Assembly (NCBI GenBank): GCA_963783105.1
Contig: CAWAMI010000007.1
Location: 620,001-684,000 of the forward strand
Origin: JAVEDQ01 sp963783105
GTDB lineage: Bacteria; Actinomycetota; Actinomycetes; Frankiales; Frankiaceae
Direction: 5' to 3'
Length of the DNA stretch: 64,000 bases
Shown here: in pieces, positions 49,740 to 58,332 of the stretch
How positions within the stretch are numbered: the stretch's first letter is position 1
How the letters are laid out: each line of letters begins with the position of its first letter
Program-made: the position numbers and the translations under genes
Notes under the pieces: generated by a model
The model's input: only the letters and a program-made list of their open reading frames with translations
The model's database searches: none
Told to the model about the DNA's origin: nothing

Positions 49740-50342
49740 ATGGAACCGTTCACCGTCCACACCGGCACCGTCGTCCCGCTGCGCCGCAGCGACGTCGACA
49801 CCGACCAGATCATCCCCGCGGTCTGGCTCAAGCGGGTCGAGCGCACCGGCTTCGAGGAGGGCCTGTTCAGCGCCTGGCGCAAGGACCCGTCCTTCGTCCT
49901 GAACGACCCGCGCTACGCCTCCGGCACCATCCTCGTCGCGGGCCCCGACTTCGGTACCGGCTCGAGCCGCGAGCACGCCGTCTGGGCACTGCAGCAGTAC
50001 GGCTTCCGCGTCGTCATCTCCTCCCGCTTCGCGGACATCTTCCGCGGCAACTCGTTCAAGAACGGGCTGCTCACCGTCGTCCTCGAGCCGGCGGAGGTGG
50101 AGACGATCCAGGCCGCCGCGGAGGTCGACCCGAGCACCCAGGTGACCGTGGACCTCGAGGCGCAGGAGGTCCGCTGGGACGGGCACGGCTCGCGCACCAA
50201 GGTCGCGTCGTTCACGATCGACCCCTCGATCCGGTACCGGCTCCTGCAGGGGCTCGACGACATCGCGCTCACGCTCGCCGCCGACGCCGACATCTCGGCG
50301 TTCGAGGCGCAGCGGCCCGCGTTCCTGCCCACCACCGTCTGA
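49740..50342 (+). CDS. leuD: 3-isopropylmalate dehydratase, small subunit
   Basis: 200 residues. Swivel-domain subunit that completes the active site of LeuC. Motifs: VVPLRRSDVDTDQIIPAVWL, GPDFGTGSSREHAVWALQQY (substrate Ser/Arg loop) and FADIFRGNSFKNGLLTVVL. Starts 8 nt after leuC and is followed by a methyltransferase GTG after 10 nt. Confidence 0.98.
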   Translation: MEPFTVHTGTVVPLRRSDVDTDQIIPAVWLKRVERTGFEEGLFSAWRKDPSFVLNDPRYASGTILVAGPDFGTGSSREHAVWALQQYGFRVVISSRFADIFRGNSFKNGLLTVVLEPAEVETIQAAAEVDPSTQVTVDLEAQEVRWDGHGSRTKVASFTIDPSIRYRLLQGLDDIALTLAADADISAFEAQRPAFLPTTV

Positions 50343-50352
50343 GGGGCGGGTC

Positions 50353-51114
50353 GTGGGCTCGGCGACCGACCCGCGGGAATGGGACGCGCGCACGTACGAC
50401 CAGCTGCCCATGCCGCACGTCGAGTGGGGCCGACGCACCCTCGCGCGCCTGCCGCTCGTCGGGAACGAGACGGTGCTGGAACTCGGCTGCGGGGCGGGCC
50501 GCGACACCGCCGCGCTGCTCGACCGGCTGCCGGAGGGCAGGGTTCTCGCACTCGACGGCTCGCAGCAGATGCTCGACCACACGCGCGAGCGCTGCGGAGG
50601 CGAGGACGGTACGGCCGGCGGGCGGCTCGACCTGCTGCGGGCCGACCTGCGCGAGCCCCTGCCGCTGCCGGACGCCTCTGTCGACGCCGTCTTCAGCGTC
50701 GCGACGCTGCACTGGCTGCCGGACCACCCGGCGTTGTTCGCCGAACTCGCGCGCGTCCTGCGCCCGGGCGGGCGGATGGCCCTCGACTACGGCGGCCCGG
50801 GCAACGTCGCCGAGTTGATGGACGCGCTGGAGGACCTGGGGCGCGAGCACGACGAGGTGCGCTTCCCGGACGCGGAGGAGGAGGACGCCGCGCTGGCGGC
50901 CGCCGGATTCGCCGAGCACGACGTCTCCATCCGCCGCGACCCCGCGTTCTCGCCGGGCGAGCACCTGCACGCGTTCCTGGAGACGATCTGTCTCAACCGG
51001 CAGCTGGTCGGGCTGACGGAGCCGGACCGCGAGGAGCTGATCGCGGCGGTTGCCGAGCGACTACCCGCCGGCGCCATCCACTACGTCCGCACCGAGGTCG
51101 CCGCCACGCGCTGA
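50353..51114 (+). CDS. trans-aconitate methyltransferase-like SAM enzyme
   Basis: 253 residues from GTG 50353. WDARTYDQLPMPHVEWGRRT at the start, motif I VLELGCGAGRDTAALLDRLP, acidic end of beta2 LALDGSQQMLDHT, motif post-I FSVATLHWLPDHPALFAELA, LRPGGRMALDYGGPGN. Closest in layout to trans-aconitate 2-methyltransferase, which would remove a by-product that inhibits aconitase-type enzymes such as LeuCD; that is a suggestive link from its place 10 nt after leuD. Substrate not proven. Confidence 0.82.
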   Translation: MGSATDPREWDARTYDQLPMPHVEWGRRTLARLPLVGNETVLELGCGAGRDTAALLDRLPEGRVLALDGSQQMLDHTRERCGGEDGTAGGRLDLLRADLREPLPLPDASVDAVFSVATLHWLPDHPALFAELARVLRPGGRMALDYGGPGNVAELMDALEDLGREHDEVRFPDAEEEDAALAAAGFAEHDVSIRRDPAFSPGEHLHAFLETICLNRQLVGLTEPDREELIAAVAERLPAGAIHYVRTEVAATR

Positions 51115-51124
51115 GCGTGCCGCA

Positions 51125-51153
51125 TTGCGCTGGTCACCGCCCGCCTCTACGGT
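51125..51153 (+). promoter_or_regulatory. promoter of hup
   Basis: TTGCGC (51125-51130), 17-bp spacer, TACGGT (51148-51153). Start near 51160, giving a ~34-nt leader before GTG 51194. Confidence 0.6.
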
Positions 51154-51193
51154 GCTCGGGAGATCATCGAGCAACCGCGATCTGGAGGCTGGC

Positions 51194-51679
51194 GTGAACA
51201 AGGCGGAGCTCATCAACCGGGTATCCGAGTCTGTCGAAGGCGGTCGGACCGCGGCGAGCCGTGCCGTCGAGGCGGTGTTCGACGCCATCCAGGAGGCGGT
51301 CGCCCGCGGCGAGAAGGTCGCGATCACCGGCTTCGGCGTCTTCGAGCGCGTGGAGCGCGCCGCCCGCACGGGGCGCAACCCGTCGACCGGCGAGCCGGTC
51401 GAGGTGAAGGCGTCGACGGTGCCGAAGTTCCGCCCCGGCTCGGAGTTCAAGGACTACGTCTCGGGCGCACGGGAGTTCACCCGCGGGGTGGTGACCCAGG
51501 CCCGGACCGCAGCGGCGCAGGGCGCGCGGGCCGCCGCGGACCGGCTGGCGCCGGAGGAGGAGAACGCGGCGCAGGCGGCCCCGGCGAAGAAGGCCGCTGC
51601 CAAGAAGGCCGCTGCCAAGAAGGCGCCGGCCAAGAAGTCCGCCGCCAAGAAGGCGCCGGCCAAGAAGGCGGCTCGCTAG
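51194..51679 (+). CDS. hup: histone-like HU protein with Lys/Ala tail
   Basis: 161 residues from GTG 51194. Residues 1-90 are a full HU fold: VNKAELINRVSESV, KVAITGFGVFERVERAAR, then the DNA-arm motif GRNPSTGEPVEVKASTVPKF and FRPGSEFKD. The tail (~130-161) repeats AAKKA/APAKK units like eukaryotic histone H1, as in mycobacterial HupB. Such tails bind DNA or RNA and are often acetylated. Its TAG stop is shared with the convergent alcohol dehydrogenase in CTAG. leuCD-hup order is as in Mycobacterium. Confidence 0.95.
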   Translation: MNKAELINRVSESVEGGRTAASRAVEAVFDAIQEAVARGEKVAITGFGVFERVERAARTGRNPSTGEPVEVKASTVPKFRPGSEFKDYVSGAREFTRGVVTQARTAAAQGARAAADRLAPEEENAAQAAPAKKAAAKKAAAKKAPAKKSAAKKAPAKKAAR

Positions 51680-52725
51680 GGGCGCAGCAGCGCCTTCACC
51701 GCCCGCCGCTCATCCATCGCGGCGTAGCCCTCGGCGACCTTCTCCAGCGGCAGTTCCAGGTCGAACACCCGGCCCGGGTTCAGCGTGCCCGCGAGCACGT
51801 CGCCGAGCAGTTCCGGCAGGTACGCCCTGGCCGGAGCGACCCCGCCGCCCACCGTGATGTTGCGCCGGAACAGCACCCCCACCGGCAGCTCCGGGCCGCC
51901 CGCGGGAACGCCGACGTAGCCGACGCGCCCGCCGGGCCGGGCCGAGCGGATGGCCTGGGCCATCGACTCCTTGGTGCCGACGCATTCGAGCACGGCGTCG
52001 GCGCCGATGCCGCCGGTCAGCTCGCGCACCTTCGCCACGCCCTCGTCGCCCCGCTCGGCGACGATCTGCGTGGCCCCGAACTCGGTGGCGAGCGCCTGCC
52101 GATCCGCGTGCCGGGACATCGCGATGATCTGCTCCGCGCCGAGCCGCTTGGCCGCGAGCACCGCCGACAGGCCGACGGCCCCGTCGCCGACCACGGCCAC
52201 CGTGGTACCGCGGGTGACCCCGGCGGAGCGGGCGGCGTGGTGGCCGGTCCCCATCACGTCGGAGAGGCTGAGCAGGCTCGGGATAACGGCGTCGTCGGGG
52301 GGTTCGGGCGTCGCGACCAGCGTCCCGTCCGCCAGCGGCACGCGCACGTACTCGCCCTGCCCGCCGTCGACCGGCAGGCCGGAGCGGTCGGGATGGGCCC
52401 AGAACCCTCCGGCGGAGCAGGACGTCTGGAGCCCGTGCCGGCAGTGCACGCAGGTCCCGTCGCTGAACGCGAACGGCGCGATGACGAACATGCCGCGCCG
52501 CACCCGCGTGACGTCGTGCCCCACCTCTTCGACGAAGCCGACGAACTCGTGTCCGATCCGCTCCGGCGACTCCGAGGTGTTCACACCGCGGTAGGGCCAC
52601 AGGTCGGAGCCGCAGACGCAGGTGGCCACGACCCGCACGATCGCGTCGGTGCCCTGGAGGATCGTCGGGTCCTCGACCGTCTCGAGCCGGACGTCGCCAG
52701 GGCCGTGCAGAACGGTCGCGCGCAT
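51676..52725 (-). CDS. zinc-type alcohol dehydrogenase family
   Basis: 349 residues from ATG 52725. Catalytic zinc ligands in CVCGSDLWPYRG and RIGHEFVGFVEEVG; the structural zinc lobe CVHCRHGLQTSC keeps three of four Cys with His near the other position. Rossmann motif VAVVGDGAVGLSAVLAAKRLG, then ECVGTKESMAQAI and GGRVGYVGVPAG. A medium-chain dehydrogenase; substrate unknown. TAGTCT at 52733-52738 (minus) is 7 nt upstream of the ATG: leaderless. Confidence 0.92.
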   Translation of the reverse strand: MRATVLHGPGDVRLETVEDPTILQGTDAIVRVVATCVCGSDLWPYRGVNTSESPERIGHEFVGFVEEVGHDVTRVRRGMFVIAPFAFSDGTCVHCRHGLQTSCSAGGFWAHPDRSGLPVDGGQGEYVRVPLADGTLVATPEPPDDAVIPSLLSLSDVMGTGHHAARSAGVTRGTTVAVVGDGAVGLSAVLAAKRLGAEQIIAMSRHADRQALATEFGATQIVAERGDEGVAKVRELTGGIGADAVLECVGTKESMAQAIRSARPGGRVGYVGVPAGGPELPVGVLFRRNITVGGGVAPARAYLPELLGDVLAGTLNPGRVFDLELPLEKVAEGYAAMDERRAVKALLRP

Positions 52726-52732
52726 GCGGACG

Positions 52733-52738
52733 AGACTA
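52733..52738 (-). promoter_or_regulatory. leaderless -10 box for the alcohol dehydrogenase
   Basis: TAGTCT on the minus strand, 7 nt before the ATG. Confidence 0.6.
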
Positions 52739-52748
52739 TGCGGGTGGG

Positions 52749-53753
52749 TCAGCCCGGCACCGCGGGTGCCAGGTCGGGCAGGTAGTCGGCGTCGACCAGG
52801 CGGCCGCCGGAGAAGGTGAGGGCCCACACGCTGCCCTTACGCGCGTTGAGCGTGTCCAGCCGGACCTCGCCGCCCTCGGCCAAGCCGCGGATCAGGTCGG
52901 GGATCACCTCGCCCTGACTGCACACCAGCGCGTGGTTCCCCTCGGCCACCAAGGCGCGGACCGTGCGCACCGCGGCCCGGGACCGGTCACCGGCCGCGCT
53001 CTTGCCCAGCATCGGCTCGACCTCGACCGGCGCCCCGATGGCGGCGGCGAGCGGTTGGACGGTCTGCAGGCAGCGCACCGGCTCCGCGGACAGCACCCGC
53101 TGCGGGCGGTAGCAGGCGGCGACGCGGGCGAGCCGCTCGGCGGACGTCGCGCCGGTCGCGTCCAGCGGGCGCAGCTGGTCGTCGGCCTTCCAGTGCTTCT
53201 TGCTGCCGGCCCGGCCGTGCCGGACGACCAGAATCGTGGTCGTGGCCGGCGGCAGGGAGGCGAAGGAGTTGAGCAGGCCCCGGTCGTGCGAGTAGTCGAG
53301 TCGGGCGGTCGCGGCCTCCAGCGGCAGCCAGCGCAGGACGTCGACCTCGTCCTGCGACTCGAACGACCCCTCGACGTCGTGCATCGCCCAGTAGCGCACG
53401 TACTTCGGTCCGGCGGCCACCTGGTAGCGCTGGTCGCCGACCACCCGGCCGACGGTGGCCGAGTAGCCGGTCTCCTCGGCGACCTCGCGGCAGGCGGCGA
53501 CGACCATCTGCTCGCCCGGGTCGACCTTGCCCTTCGGCAACGACCAGTCGTCGTACTTCGGCCGGTGGACGACGGCGACCTCGATCTCGTGGGTGCTCGT
53601 CGGGCGACGGTTGCCGTTGGCCGACCGCCAGACCACCCCGCCGGCCGCGAGGACGCGTGCGTCCTCCGGCGGAACGGCGAGGCGGGTCCGTCGGAAGGGT
53701 GCGGCCGGACGGAGTTTGCGCGTGCGGGATCGATGCGTCTTGCGGGCGGTCAT
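52749..53753 (-). CDS. mutT1: Nudix hydrolase fused to histidine phosphatase (MutT1-like)
   Basis: 334 residues. An N-terminal Nudix domain with the box GKVDPGEQMVVAACREVAEE, then TGY; a C-terminal histidine-phosphatase domain starting ILVVRHGRAGSKKHWKADDQ with LSAEPVRCLQTVQPLA and VCSQGEVIPDLI. Mycobacterial MutT1, of the same layout, hydrolyses 8-oxo-(d)GTP to the diphosphate and also diadenosine polyphosphates. Last gene of the cofC-ppk-CYTH/CHAD-mutT1 operon; ATG 1 nt after the previous stop. Synteny matches mycobacteria. Confidence 0.95.
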   Translation of the reverse strand: MTARKTHRSRTRKLRPAAPFRRTRLAVPPEDARVLAAGGVVWRSANGNRRPTSTHEIEVAVVHRPKYDDWSLPKGKVDPGEQMVVAACREVAEETGYSATVGRVVGDQRYQVAAGPKYVRYWAMHDVEGSFESQDEVDVLRWLPLEAATARLDYSHDRGLLNSFASLPPATTTILVVRHGRAGSKKHWKADDQLRPLDATGATSAERLARVAACYRPQRVLSAEPVRCLQTVQPLAAAIGAPVEVEPMLGKSAAGDRSRAAVRTVRALVAEGNHALVCSQGEVIPDLIRGLAEGGEVRLDTLNARKGSVWALTFSGGRLVDADYLPDLAPAVPG

Positions 53754-53754
53754 C

Positions 53755-55278
53755 TCAGCGGGCTGCCTTACCGGCCTTCTTCCAGACCGCGGGGAATTCC
53801 CGTCGGGTGCGAGCGACGTCCCCGCGGTTCCATTCCGCCAACCGTCCGGCGACGAAGGACAGGCCGCCGTCCGCCGGCGCCTCCGCCGCGAGCGCCGCCA
53901 GCTTCTCGGCCGCGATCGCGCCGTCCTGGTGGTCGCCGAGTACCTCCTGCACCGCCTTCGCGGCGCCCGACAGCCGGGCGGCCGGCCGGCCGAGCACCTC
54001 GGTGACGGCCTCGGCCGCGTAACGGGCCTGCTTGGCCTTGATCCGGGCCTCGTGCCAGTCGTCGTCGGGGTCGCCGGGGGCGAGGCGCTTGCACCGCTTG
54101 GCCATCGAGTCCCAGGCCGAGCGGACGAGCGGCGGCAGCACCTTCGAGCAGCGATGCGCGGCCTCGGAGGAGAGCACGGGCTCGCGGGCGGCGTCGACGA
54201 GGACGTCGAGCAGCCGGACGTAGCGCTCGGACTGCAGGGCGTCGGCGGCGGCGGCGAGGGCGTCCGTCTCCCGCCTCGCCAGGATGTCGTCGAGACGCCC
54301 GAACGCGGCCTCGTCGTAGGGCAGCGTCCGCTCCCCGCGCACGACCTCGCGCAGCCGTTCGCGCAGCACCTCGAGGTCCCGGGCGTCGCCGAGGGCGTCG
54401 GCGAGCCATTTCAACTCGGCCCGCAGGGACTCGCCCCAGAGCGGTTCGACCAGGGGCCGGAACGTCTTCAGGTCGCTGCGCAGGCGCCGGCAGGCGACCC
54501 GCATCTGGTGGACGGCGTCGTCCTCCTGGCGTCGCACGCCGATGTCGGCGAGCAACAGGCGGCGGATGCTGCTGCGCACCGCGGCGGTCACCAGGGCGGC
54601 CGCGGGGTCGGAGGAGCGGACGGCCTGCGGGTGCGGTACGTCGCCCGGCGCAGCTGCCCGCGGCCCGAGGGCCCGCACGACCTTCGGCAGCGGCGCGGCG
54701 TCGGAGGCGCCCGCCTCGACGATCCGCCGCCGCACCTCGAGCGTCGCCTCCGGCGACAGCCCGTCCAGCTCCACCTCGACCTCGCGGAAGCGCTCGAGGA
54801 CCCGCCGGCCCTCGAGCACGGACACCGAGTCGTCGACCACCTCGGCGAGTTCCTCGCCGGCCGCGCCACAGAGCAGCGTGATCTTGCGGACCGTCTTCAA
54901 GGTTGCGACGGGCGCCAGATCCGTGCCGCGCAGCCAGGCGACGAGCAGGTTCCGGATCTCCTCCGGGACCTCCTTGGCCGGCCCGGCCACGTGGATCTCG
55001 TCCCGGCTGAGGCCGCCGACGACGGCGTCCTCGGCCGGCAGCTTGAGCGTCCATCGCGGCGAACCCTCGCCGCTGCGGTGCCGGACGGTGATGCCCTCCC
55101 GGGCGAGCCGCAGATCGGGCGAGTCGTAGTAGGTCGCGCGCAGGGACTGCTGCGCGCGCGACGCCGTGCCGACGATGCCGCGGTCGGGATCGACGAGGTC
55201 GGGCAGGGCGAACAGCGCGTGGACGGTGAACTTCAGTTCGACTTCGCGGGACTCCGAGATCTCTCCGGTCGCTGCCAC
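53755..55278 (-). CDS. CYTH-CHAD domain protein
   Basis: 507 residues from GTG 55278, one base after the ppk stop. N-terminal CYTH (triphosphate tunnel) domain with ExExK as EVELKF, Arg/Lys-rich strands (RATYYDSPDLRLAREGITV, RWTLKLPAEDAVVGG). C-terminal CHAD domain, a helical bundle with conserved His (DAVHQMRVACRRLRSDLKTF; GDARDLEVLRERLREV; DDWHEARIKAKQARYAAEAV). CHAD binds polyphosphate and CYTH often cleaves triphosphate or polyphosphate, so placement with ppk strongly suggests polyphosphate turnover or localisation. Confidence 0.92.
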   Translation of the reverse strand: MAATGEISESREVELKFTVHALFALPDLVDPDRGIVGTASRAQQSLRATYYDSPDLRLAREGITVRHRSGEGSPRWTLKLPAEDAVVGGLSRDEIHVAGPAKEVPEEIRNLLVAWLRGTDLAPVATLKTVRKITLLCGAAGEELAEVVDDSVSVLEGRRVLERFREVEVELDGLSPEATLEVRRRIVEAGASDAAPLPKVVRALGPRAAAPGDVPHPQAVRSSDPAAALVTAAVRSSIRRLLLADIGVRRQEDDAVHQMRVACRRLRSDLKTFRPLVEPLWGESLRAELKWLADALGDARDLEVLRERLREVVRGERTLPYDEAAFGRLDDILARRETDALAAAADALQSERYVRLLDVLVDAAREPVLSSEAAHRCSKVLPPLVRSAWDSMAKRCKRLAPGDPDDDWHEARIKAKQARYAAEAVTEVLGRPAARLSGAAKAVQEVLGDHQDGAIAAEKLAALAAEAPADGGLSFVAGRLAEWNRGDVARTRREFPAVWKKAGKAAR

Positions 55279-55279
55279 G

Positions 55280-57475
55280 TCAGCTGTGCTCCGACCGGAG
55301 CAGCGTGAGGGCGGCCAGCTCGCCCTGGTAGTCCACGGTGAACGATCCGTCGTCCTCGCTGGTCATGCCGGCGGCGTCGGTGTCGGGGGTGCGGCGCCGC
55401 CGGTGCCAGACGCCGTCGCCGTCGAGGCTCCAGGCGGAGACCCGGGGCGAGAAGGCGAGGTCGAGCATCGAGGACAGCTCGTCCTGGAGCTCGGGGCCGT
55501 TGACCCGGATGAGCGCCTCGATCCGTCGGTCGAGGTTGCGGTGCATCATGTCGGCGCTGCCCATCCACCACTCACCGATCGACTCGAAGTGGAAGACCCG
55601 GCTGTGCTCGAGGAAGCGGCCGAGGATCGAGCGGACCGTCACCGTCTCCGACAGGTCCTTGATGCCGGGCCGCAGGGCACAGATTCCCCGGACCAGGCAC
55701 TCGATCCGCACGCCGTCCCGGGACGCCCGGTAGAGCGCGTCGATGACCTGCTCGTCGACGAGGGCGTTGGCCTTCATACGAATGCCGGCCGGCTTGCCCT
55801 CCCGGGCCGCCTTCGCCTCGCACTCGATCTTCTCGATGATGGTGTCGCGCAGCCTGGTCGGCGCCGTTGTGATGGTGCGGTAGTCCGTCTGCCGGCTGTA
55901 GCCGGTGAGCACGTTGAACAGGTCGGTGAGGTCGGCGCCGATGGCGGGGTCGGCGGTGAGCATCCCCAGGTCCTCGTACAACCGCGCCGTCTTCGGGTTG
56001 TAGTTGCCGGTGCCCACGTGGCAGTAGCGGCGGATCTGCCCGCCCTCCTGCCGGACCACGAGGGCGGCCTTGCAGTGCGTCTTCAACCCGATGAGCCCGT
56101 AGACGACGTGGCAGCCGGCCCGCTCCAGCGCCCGGGCCCAGCGGATGTTCGCGCTCTCGTCGAAGCGGGCCTTGATCTCGACCAGCACCACGACCTGCTT
56201 GCCGGCCTCGGCAGCGTCGATCAGCGCCTCGACGATCGGCGAGTCACCCGAGGTGCGGTACAGCGTCTGCTTGATCGCCAGCACCTTCGGGTCGGCCGCG
56301 GCCTGCTCGATGAAGCGCTGCACGCTCGTGGCGAACGCGTCGTACGGGTGGTGCAGAAGGACGTCGCCCTCGCGGAGCACCCGGAAGAAGTTGGGGGAGG
56401 GCTCGCCGTCGCCGGCGGCCAGCCGCGGGTGCGTCACGCCGACGTGCGGTGGGTCCTTCAGCTCCGTCTTGTCGAGGTCGTACAGCGACCACAGCGCCGA
56501 CAGGTCCAGCAGTCCCCCGGGGATGCGGTAGACGTCGCGCTCGTCCACCTCGAGCTCTCGCACGAGGACCTCGAGGATCCGGTCGTCGATGTCCTCCTCG
56601 ACCTCGAGGCGCACCGCGGCACCGAAGCGTCGACGAACCAGCTCGCGCTCCAGGGCCTGCAGCAGGTCCTCGGCCTCGTCCTCCTCCACCTCGATGTCCT
56701 GATTGCGGGTGACGCGGAAGAAGCGCGAGTACATGACCTCGAGCCCTGGGAACAGCGCCGGCAGGTGTGCGGCGATGAGGTCCTCGAGCGGCACGAACGT
56801 CGCGTAGGCGGCGTCGTCGACCGGCACCATACGAGGAACGTTCGGCGGCATTTTGACGCGGGCGAAGTGCTCGGTGTCCTCGACGGGGTCGCGGACGAGC
56901 ACGGCGAGGTTGAGCGACAACCCGGAGATGTAGGGGAACGGGTGGGCCGGGTCCACCGCGAGCGGGGTGAGGACGGGGAAGACCTGCTCGGAGAAGTAGC
57001 TCCGCAGGCGTTCCTGCTGGGTCTCGTCGAGCTCGTCCCAGTGCGCGATGCGGATGCCCGCCTCCGCCAGGGCCGGCAGGACGGACTCTTTGAAGCAGCG
57101 GGCCTGCCGCTCGACGAGGTGGCCGGTGCGTTCGCTGATCCGCGCGAGCTGCTCCCGGACGGACAGGCCGTCCGCGCTGCGCATGCTGAGCCGCGCCGCA
57201 GCCCGGCGCTTCAGGCCGGCGACCCGCACCATGAAGAACTCGTCGAGGTTGCCCGCGAAGATGGAGAGGAATTTGACGCGCTCGAGCAGCGGCGTCGTCG
57301 GGTCCTCGGCCAGCTGCAGGACCCGCCCGTTGAACTCCAACCACGACACCTCGCGGTTGAGGAACCGGTCTCTCGGCAGATCGGGATCGGACGGCGGGGG
57401 CTTGGGCAGGTCCAGCGGCTCCAGCTGGGCGGAACGCGGCTTGCGTTGCATCACCTGATCAGGCAGCGCGCTCAT
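55280..57475 (-). CDS. ppk: polyphosphate kinase 1
   Basis: 731 residues from ATG 57475, which overlaps the cofC stop as ATGA; an ATG at 57484 is in the same frame. Polymerises the gamma phosphate of ATP into polyphosphate, reversibly. Four domains: N (RFLNREVSWLEFNGRVLQLA), H, C1 and C2. The autophosphorylated His is H467 in GLIGLKTHCKAALVVR; a second conserved His is in YCHVGTGNYNPKTARLYED. Also VEIKARFDESANI. Normal length. Confidence 0.97.
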   Translation of the reverse strand: MSALPDQVMQRKPRSAQLEPLDLPKPPPSDPDLPRDRFLNREVSWLEFNGRVLQLAEDPTTPLLERVKFLSIFAGNLDEFFMVRVAGLKRRAAARLSMRSADGLSVREQLARISERTGHLVERQARCFKESVLPALAEAGIRIAHWDELDETQQERLRSYFSEQVFPVLTPLAVDPAHPFPYISGLSLNLAVLVRDPVEDTEHFARVKMPPNVPRMVPVDDAAYATFVPLEDLIAAHLPALFPGLEVMYSRFFRVTRNQDIEVEEDEAEDLLQALERELVRRRFGAAVRLEVEEDIDDRILEVLVRELEVDERDVYRIPGGLLDLSALWSLYDLDKTELKDPPHVGVTHPRLAAGDGEPSPNFFRVLREGDVLLHHPYDAFATSVQRFIEQAAADPKVLAIKQTLYRTSGDSPIVEALIDAAEAGKQVVVLVEIKARFDESANIRWARALERAGCHVVYGLIGLKTHCKAALVVRQEGGQIRRYCHVGTGNYNPKTARLYEDLGMLTADPAIGADLTDLFNVLTGYSRQTDYRTITTAPTRLRDTIIEKIECEAKAAREGKPAGIRMKANALVDEQVIDALYRASRDGVRIECLVRGICALRPGIKDLSETVTVRSILGRFLEHSRVFHFESIGEWWMGSADMMHRNLDRRIEALIRVNGPELQDELSSMLDLAFSPRVSAWSLDGDGVWHRRRRTPDTDAAGMTSEDDGSFTVDYQGELAALTLLRSEHS

Positions 57476-58302
57476 GGTCCGCATCCTGCCACTGCAGTGT
57501 TAACGGATTCGGACATCAATCCGATCGCCGGCTCTTCGCCCCTTCGGAACTGCACGCGCTGACCGGGATGGAGGTCGCGGAGGCTGCCGAGCAGGCGGGT
57601 GCCGGGGCCGAGCGGGATCACCTCGCCCGCGTCGGTGACGAGCTCGGCGGTGCCCGTCGCGCCGACCCAGGTCCGCACGGTCGCCTGCCGTTCGGGCAGC
57701 AGCGCCCGGGTCGCGGGGCCGACCCCGAGACCCGCCGCGGTGGCGAGGTCGGCGAGTGTGTCGACGTCGCGGCGCAGGCCGGGCAGGTCTCCGACCGCGT
57801 CGGTGAGGTCGACGGCGCCCGCCTCGACGTGCACGCGCCTACTGCCGGGACCGAAACCGGGATCCAGCGGCACGCCGGGTGCCGCGGCGAGCAGGACGGT
57901 CCCCGAGCCGGCGGCGTCCGCGACGAGGCAGCGCTCGCGGGTCGCAGCGGCGCTCACCGCGCGGGTGAGCTCGTGCGCGGTAACCGCCGGGAGGTCGGAC
58001 GCGAGCGCGGCGACGCCGGAAGCGGGCCAACGGGCGGAGGCGAGGCCGGCGCCGTGGGCGAGGGCGGCATTGAGTCCGGCGTCCGGCTCGTCGGGCACGA
58101 CGGTCGCGAGGACCGACAGCCGGGCGCGGGCCCGCTCGTCGTCGGTGACGACGACCACGGCCTCGACCTCGGGACAGGTGGCGGCGGCCGTCACCGTGTC
58201 CACGGCCATCGCCAGCGCGACCTCGGCCCGGTCCGGACGGTCCAGCCGGGTCTTCGCCGCATCGAGGCGCTTGACCGGCACCACGACCACCCAACGGGTC
58301 AC
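57472..58302 (-). CDS. cofC: phospholactate/phosphoenolpyruvate guanylyltransferase with extra C-terminal domain
   Basis: 276 residues from GTG 58302. The first ~205 residues are the CofC/FbiD nucleotidyltransferase: VVVPVKRLDAAKTRLDRP, VVVTDDERARA, VAALASDLPAVTAHELTRAV, FGPGSRRVHVEAG. It guanylates phosphoenolpyruvate (actinobacteria) en route to cofactor F420. An added ~65 residues (TWVGATGTAELVTDAGEVIP, QRVQFRRGEEPAIGL) look like a small OB/cold-shock-like barrel absent from shorter homologues. TAAATT on this strand lies 7 nt before the GTG. First gene of the operon and divergent from plsC. Confidence 0.93.
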   Translation of the reverse strand: MTRWVVVVPVKRLDAAKTRLDRPDRAEVALAMAVDTVTAAATCPEVEAVVVVTDDERARARLSVLATVVPDEPDAGLNAALAHGAGLASARWPASGVAALASDLPAVTAHELTRAVSAAATRERCLVADAAGSGTVLLAAAPGVPLDPGFGPGSRRVHVEAGAVDLTDAVGDLPGLRRDVDTLADLATAAGLGVGPATRALLPERQATVRTWVGATGTAELVTDAGEVIPLGPGTRLLGSLRDLHPGQRVQFRRGEEPAIGLMSESVNTAVAGCGP

Positions 58303-58309
58303 CCGGCGG

Positions 58310-58315
58310 AATTTA
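58310..58315 (-). promoter_or_regulatory. leaderless -10 box for cofC
   Basis: TAAATT on the minus strand, then 7 nt, then GTG 58302. The plus side has TACAAC (58321-58326), 6 nt before GTG 58333 of plsC, so the 30-bp gap holds both promoters. Confidence 0.55.
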
Positions 58316-58332
58316 CGCAGTACAACTAGCGG

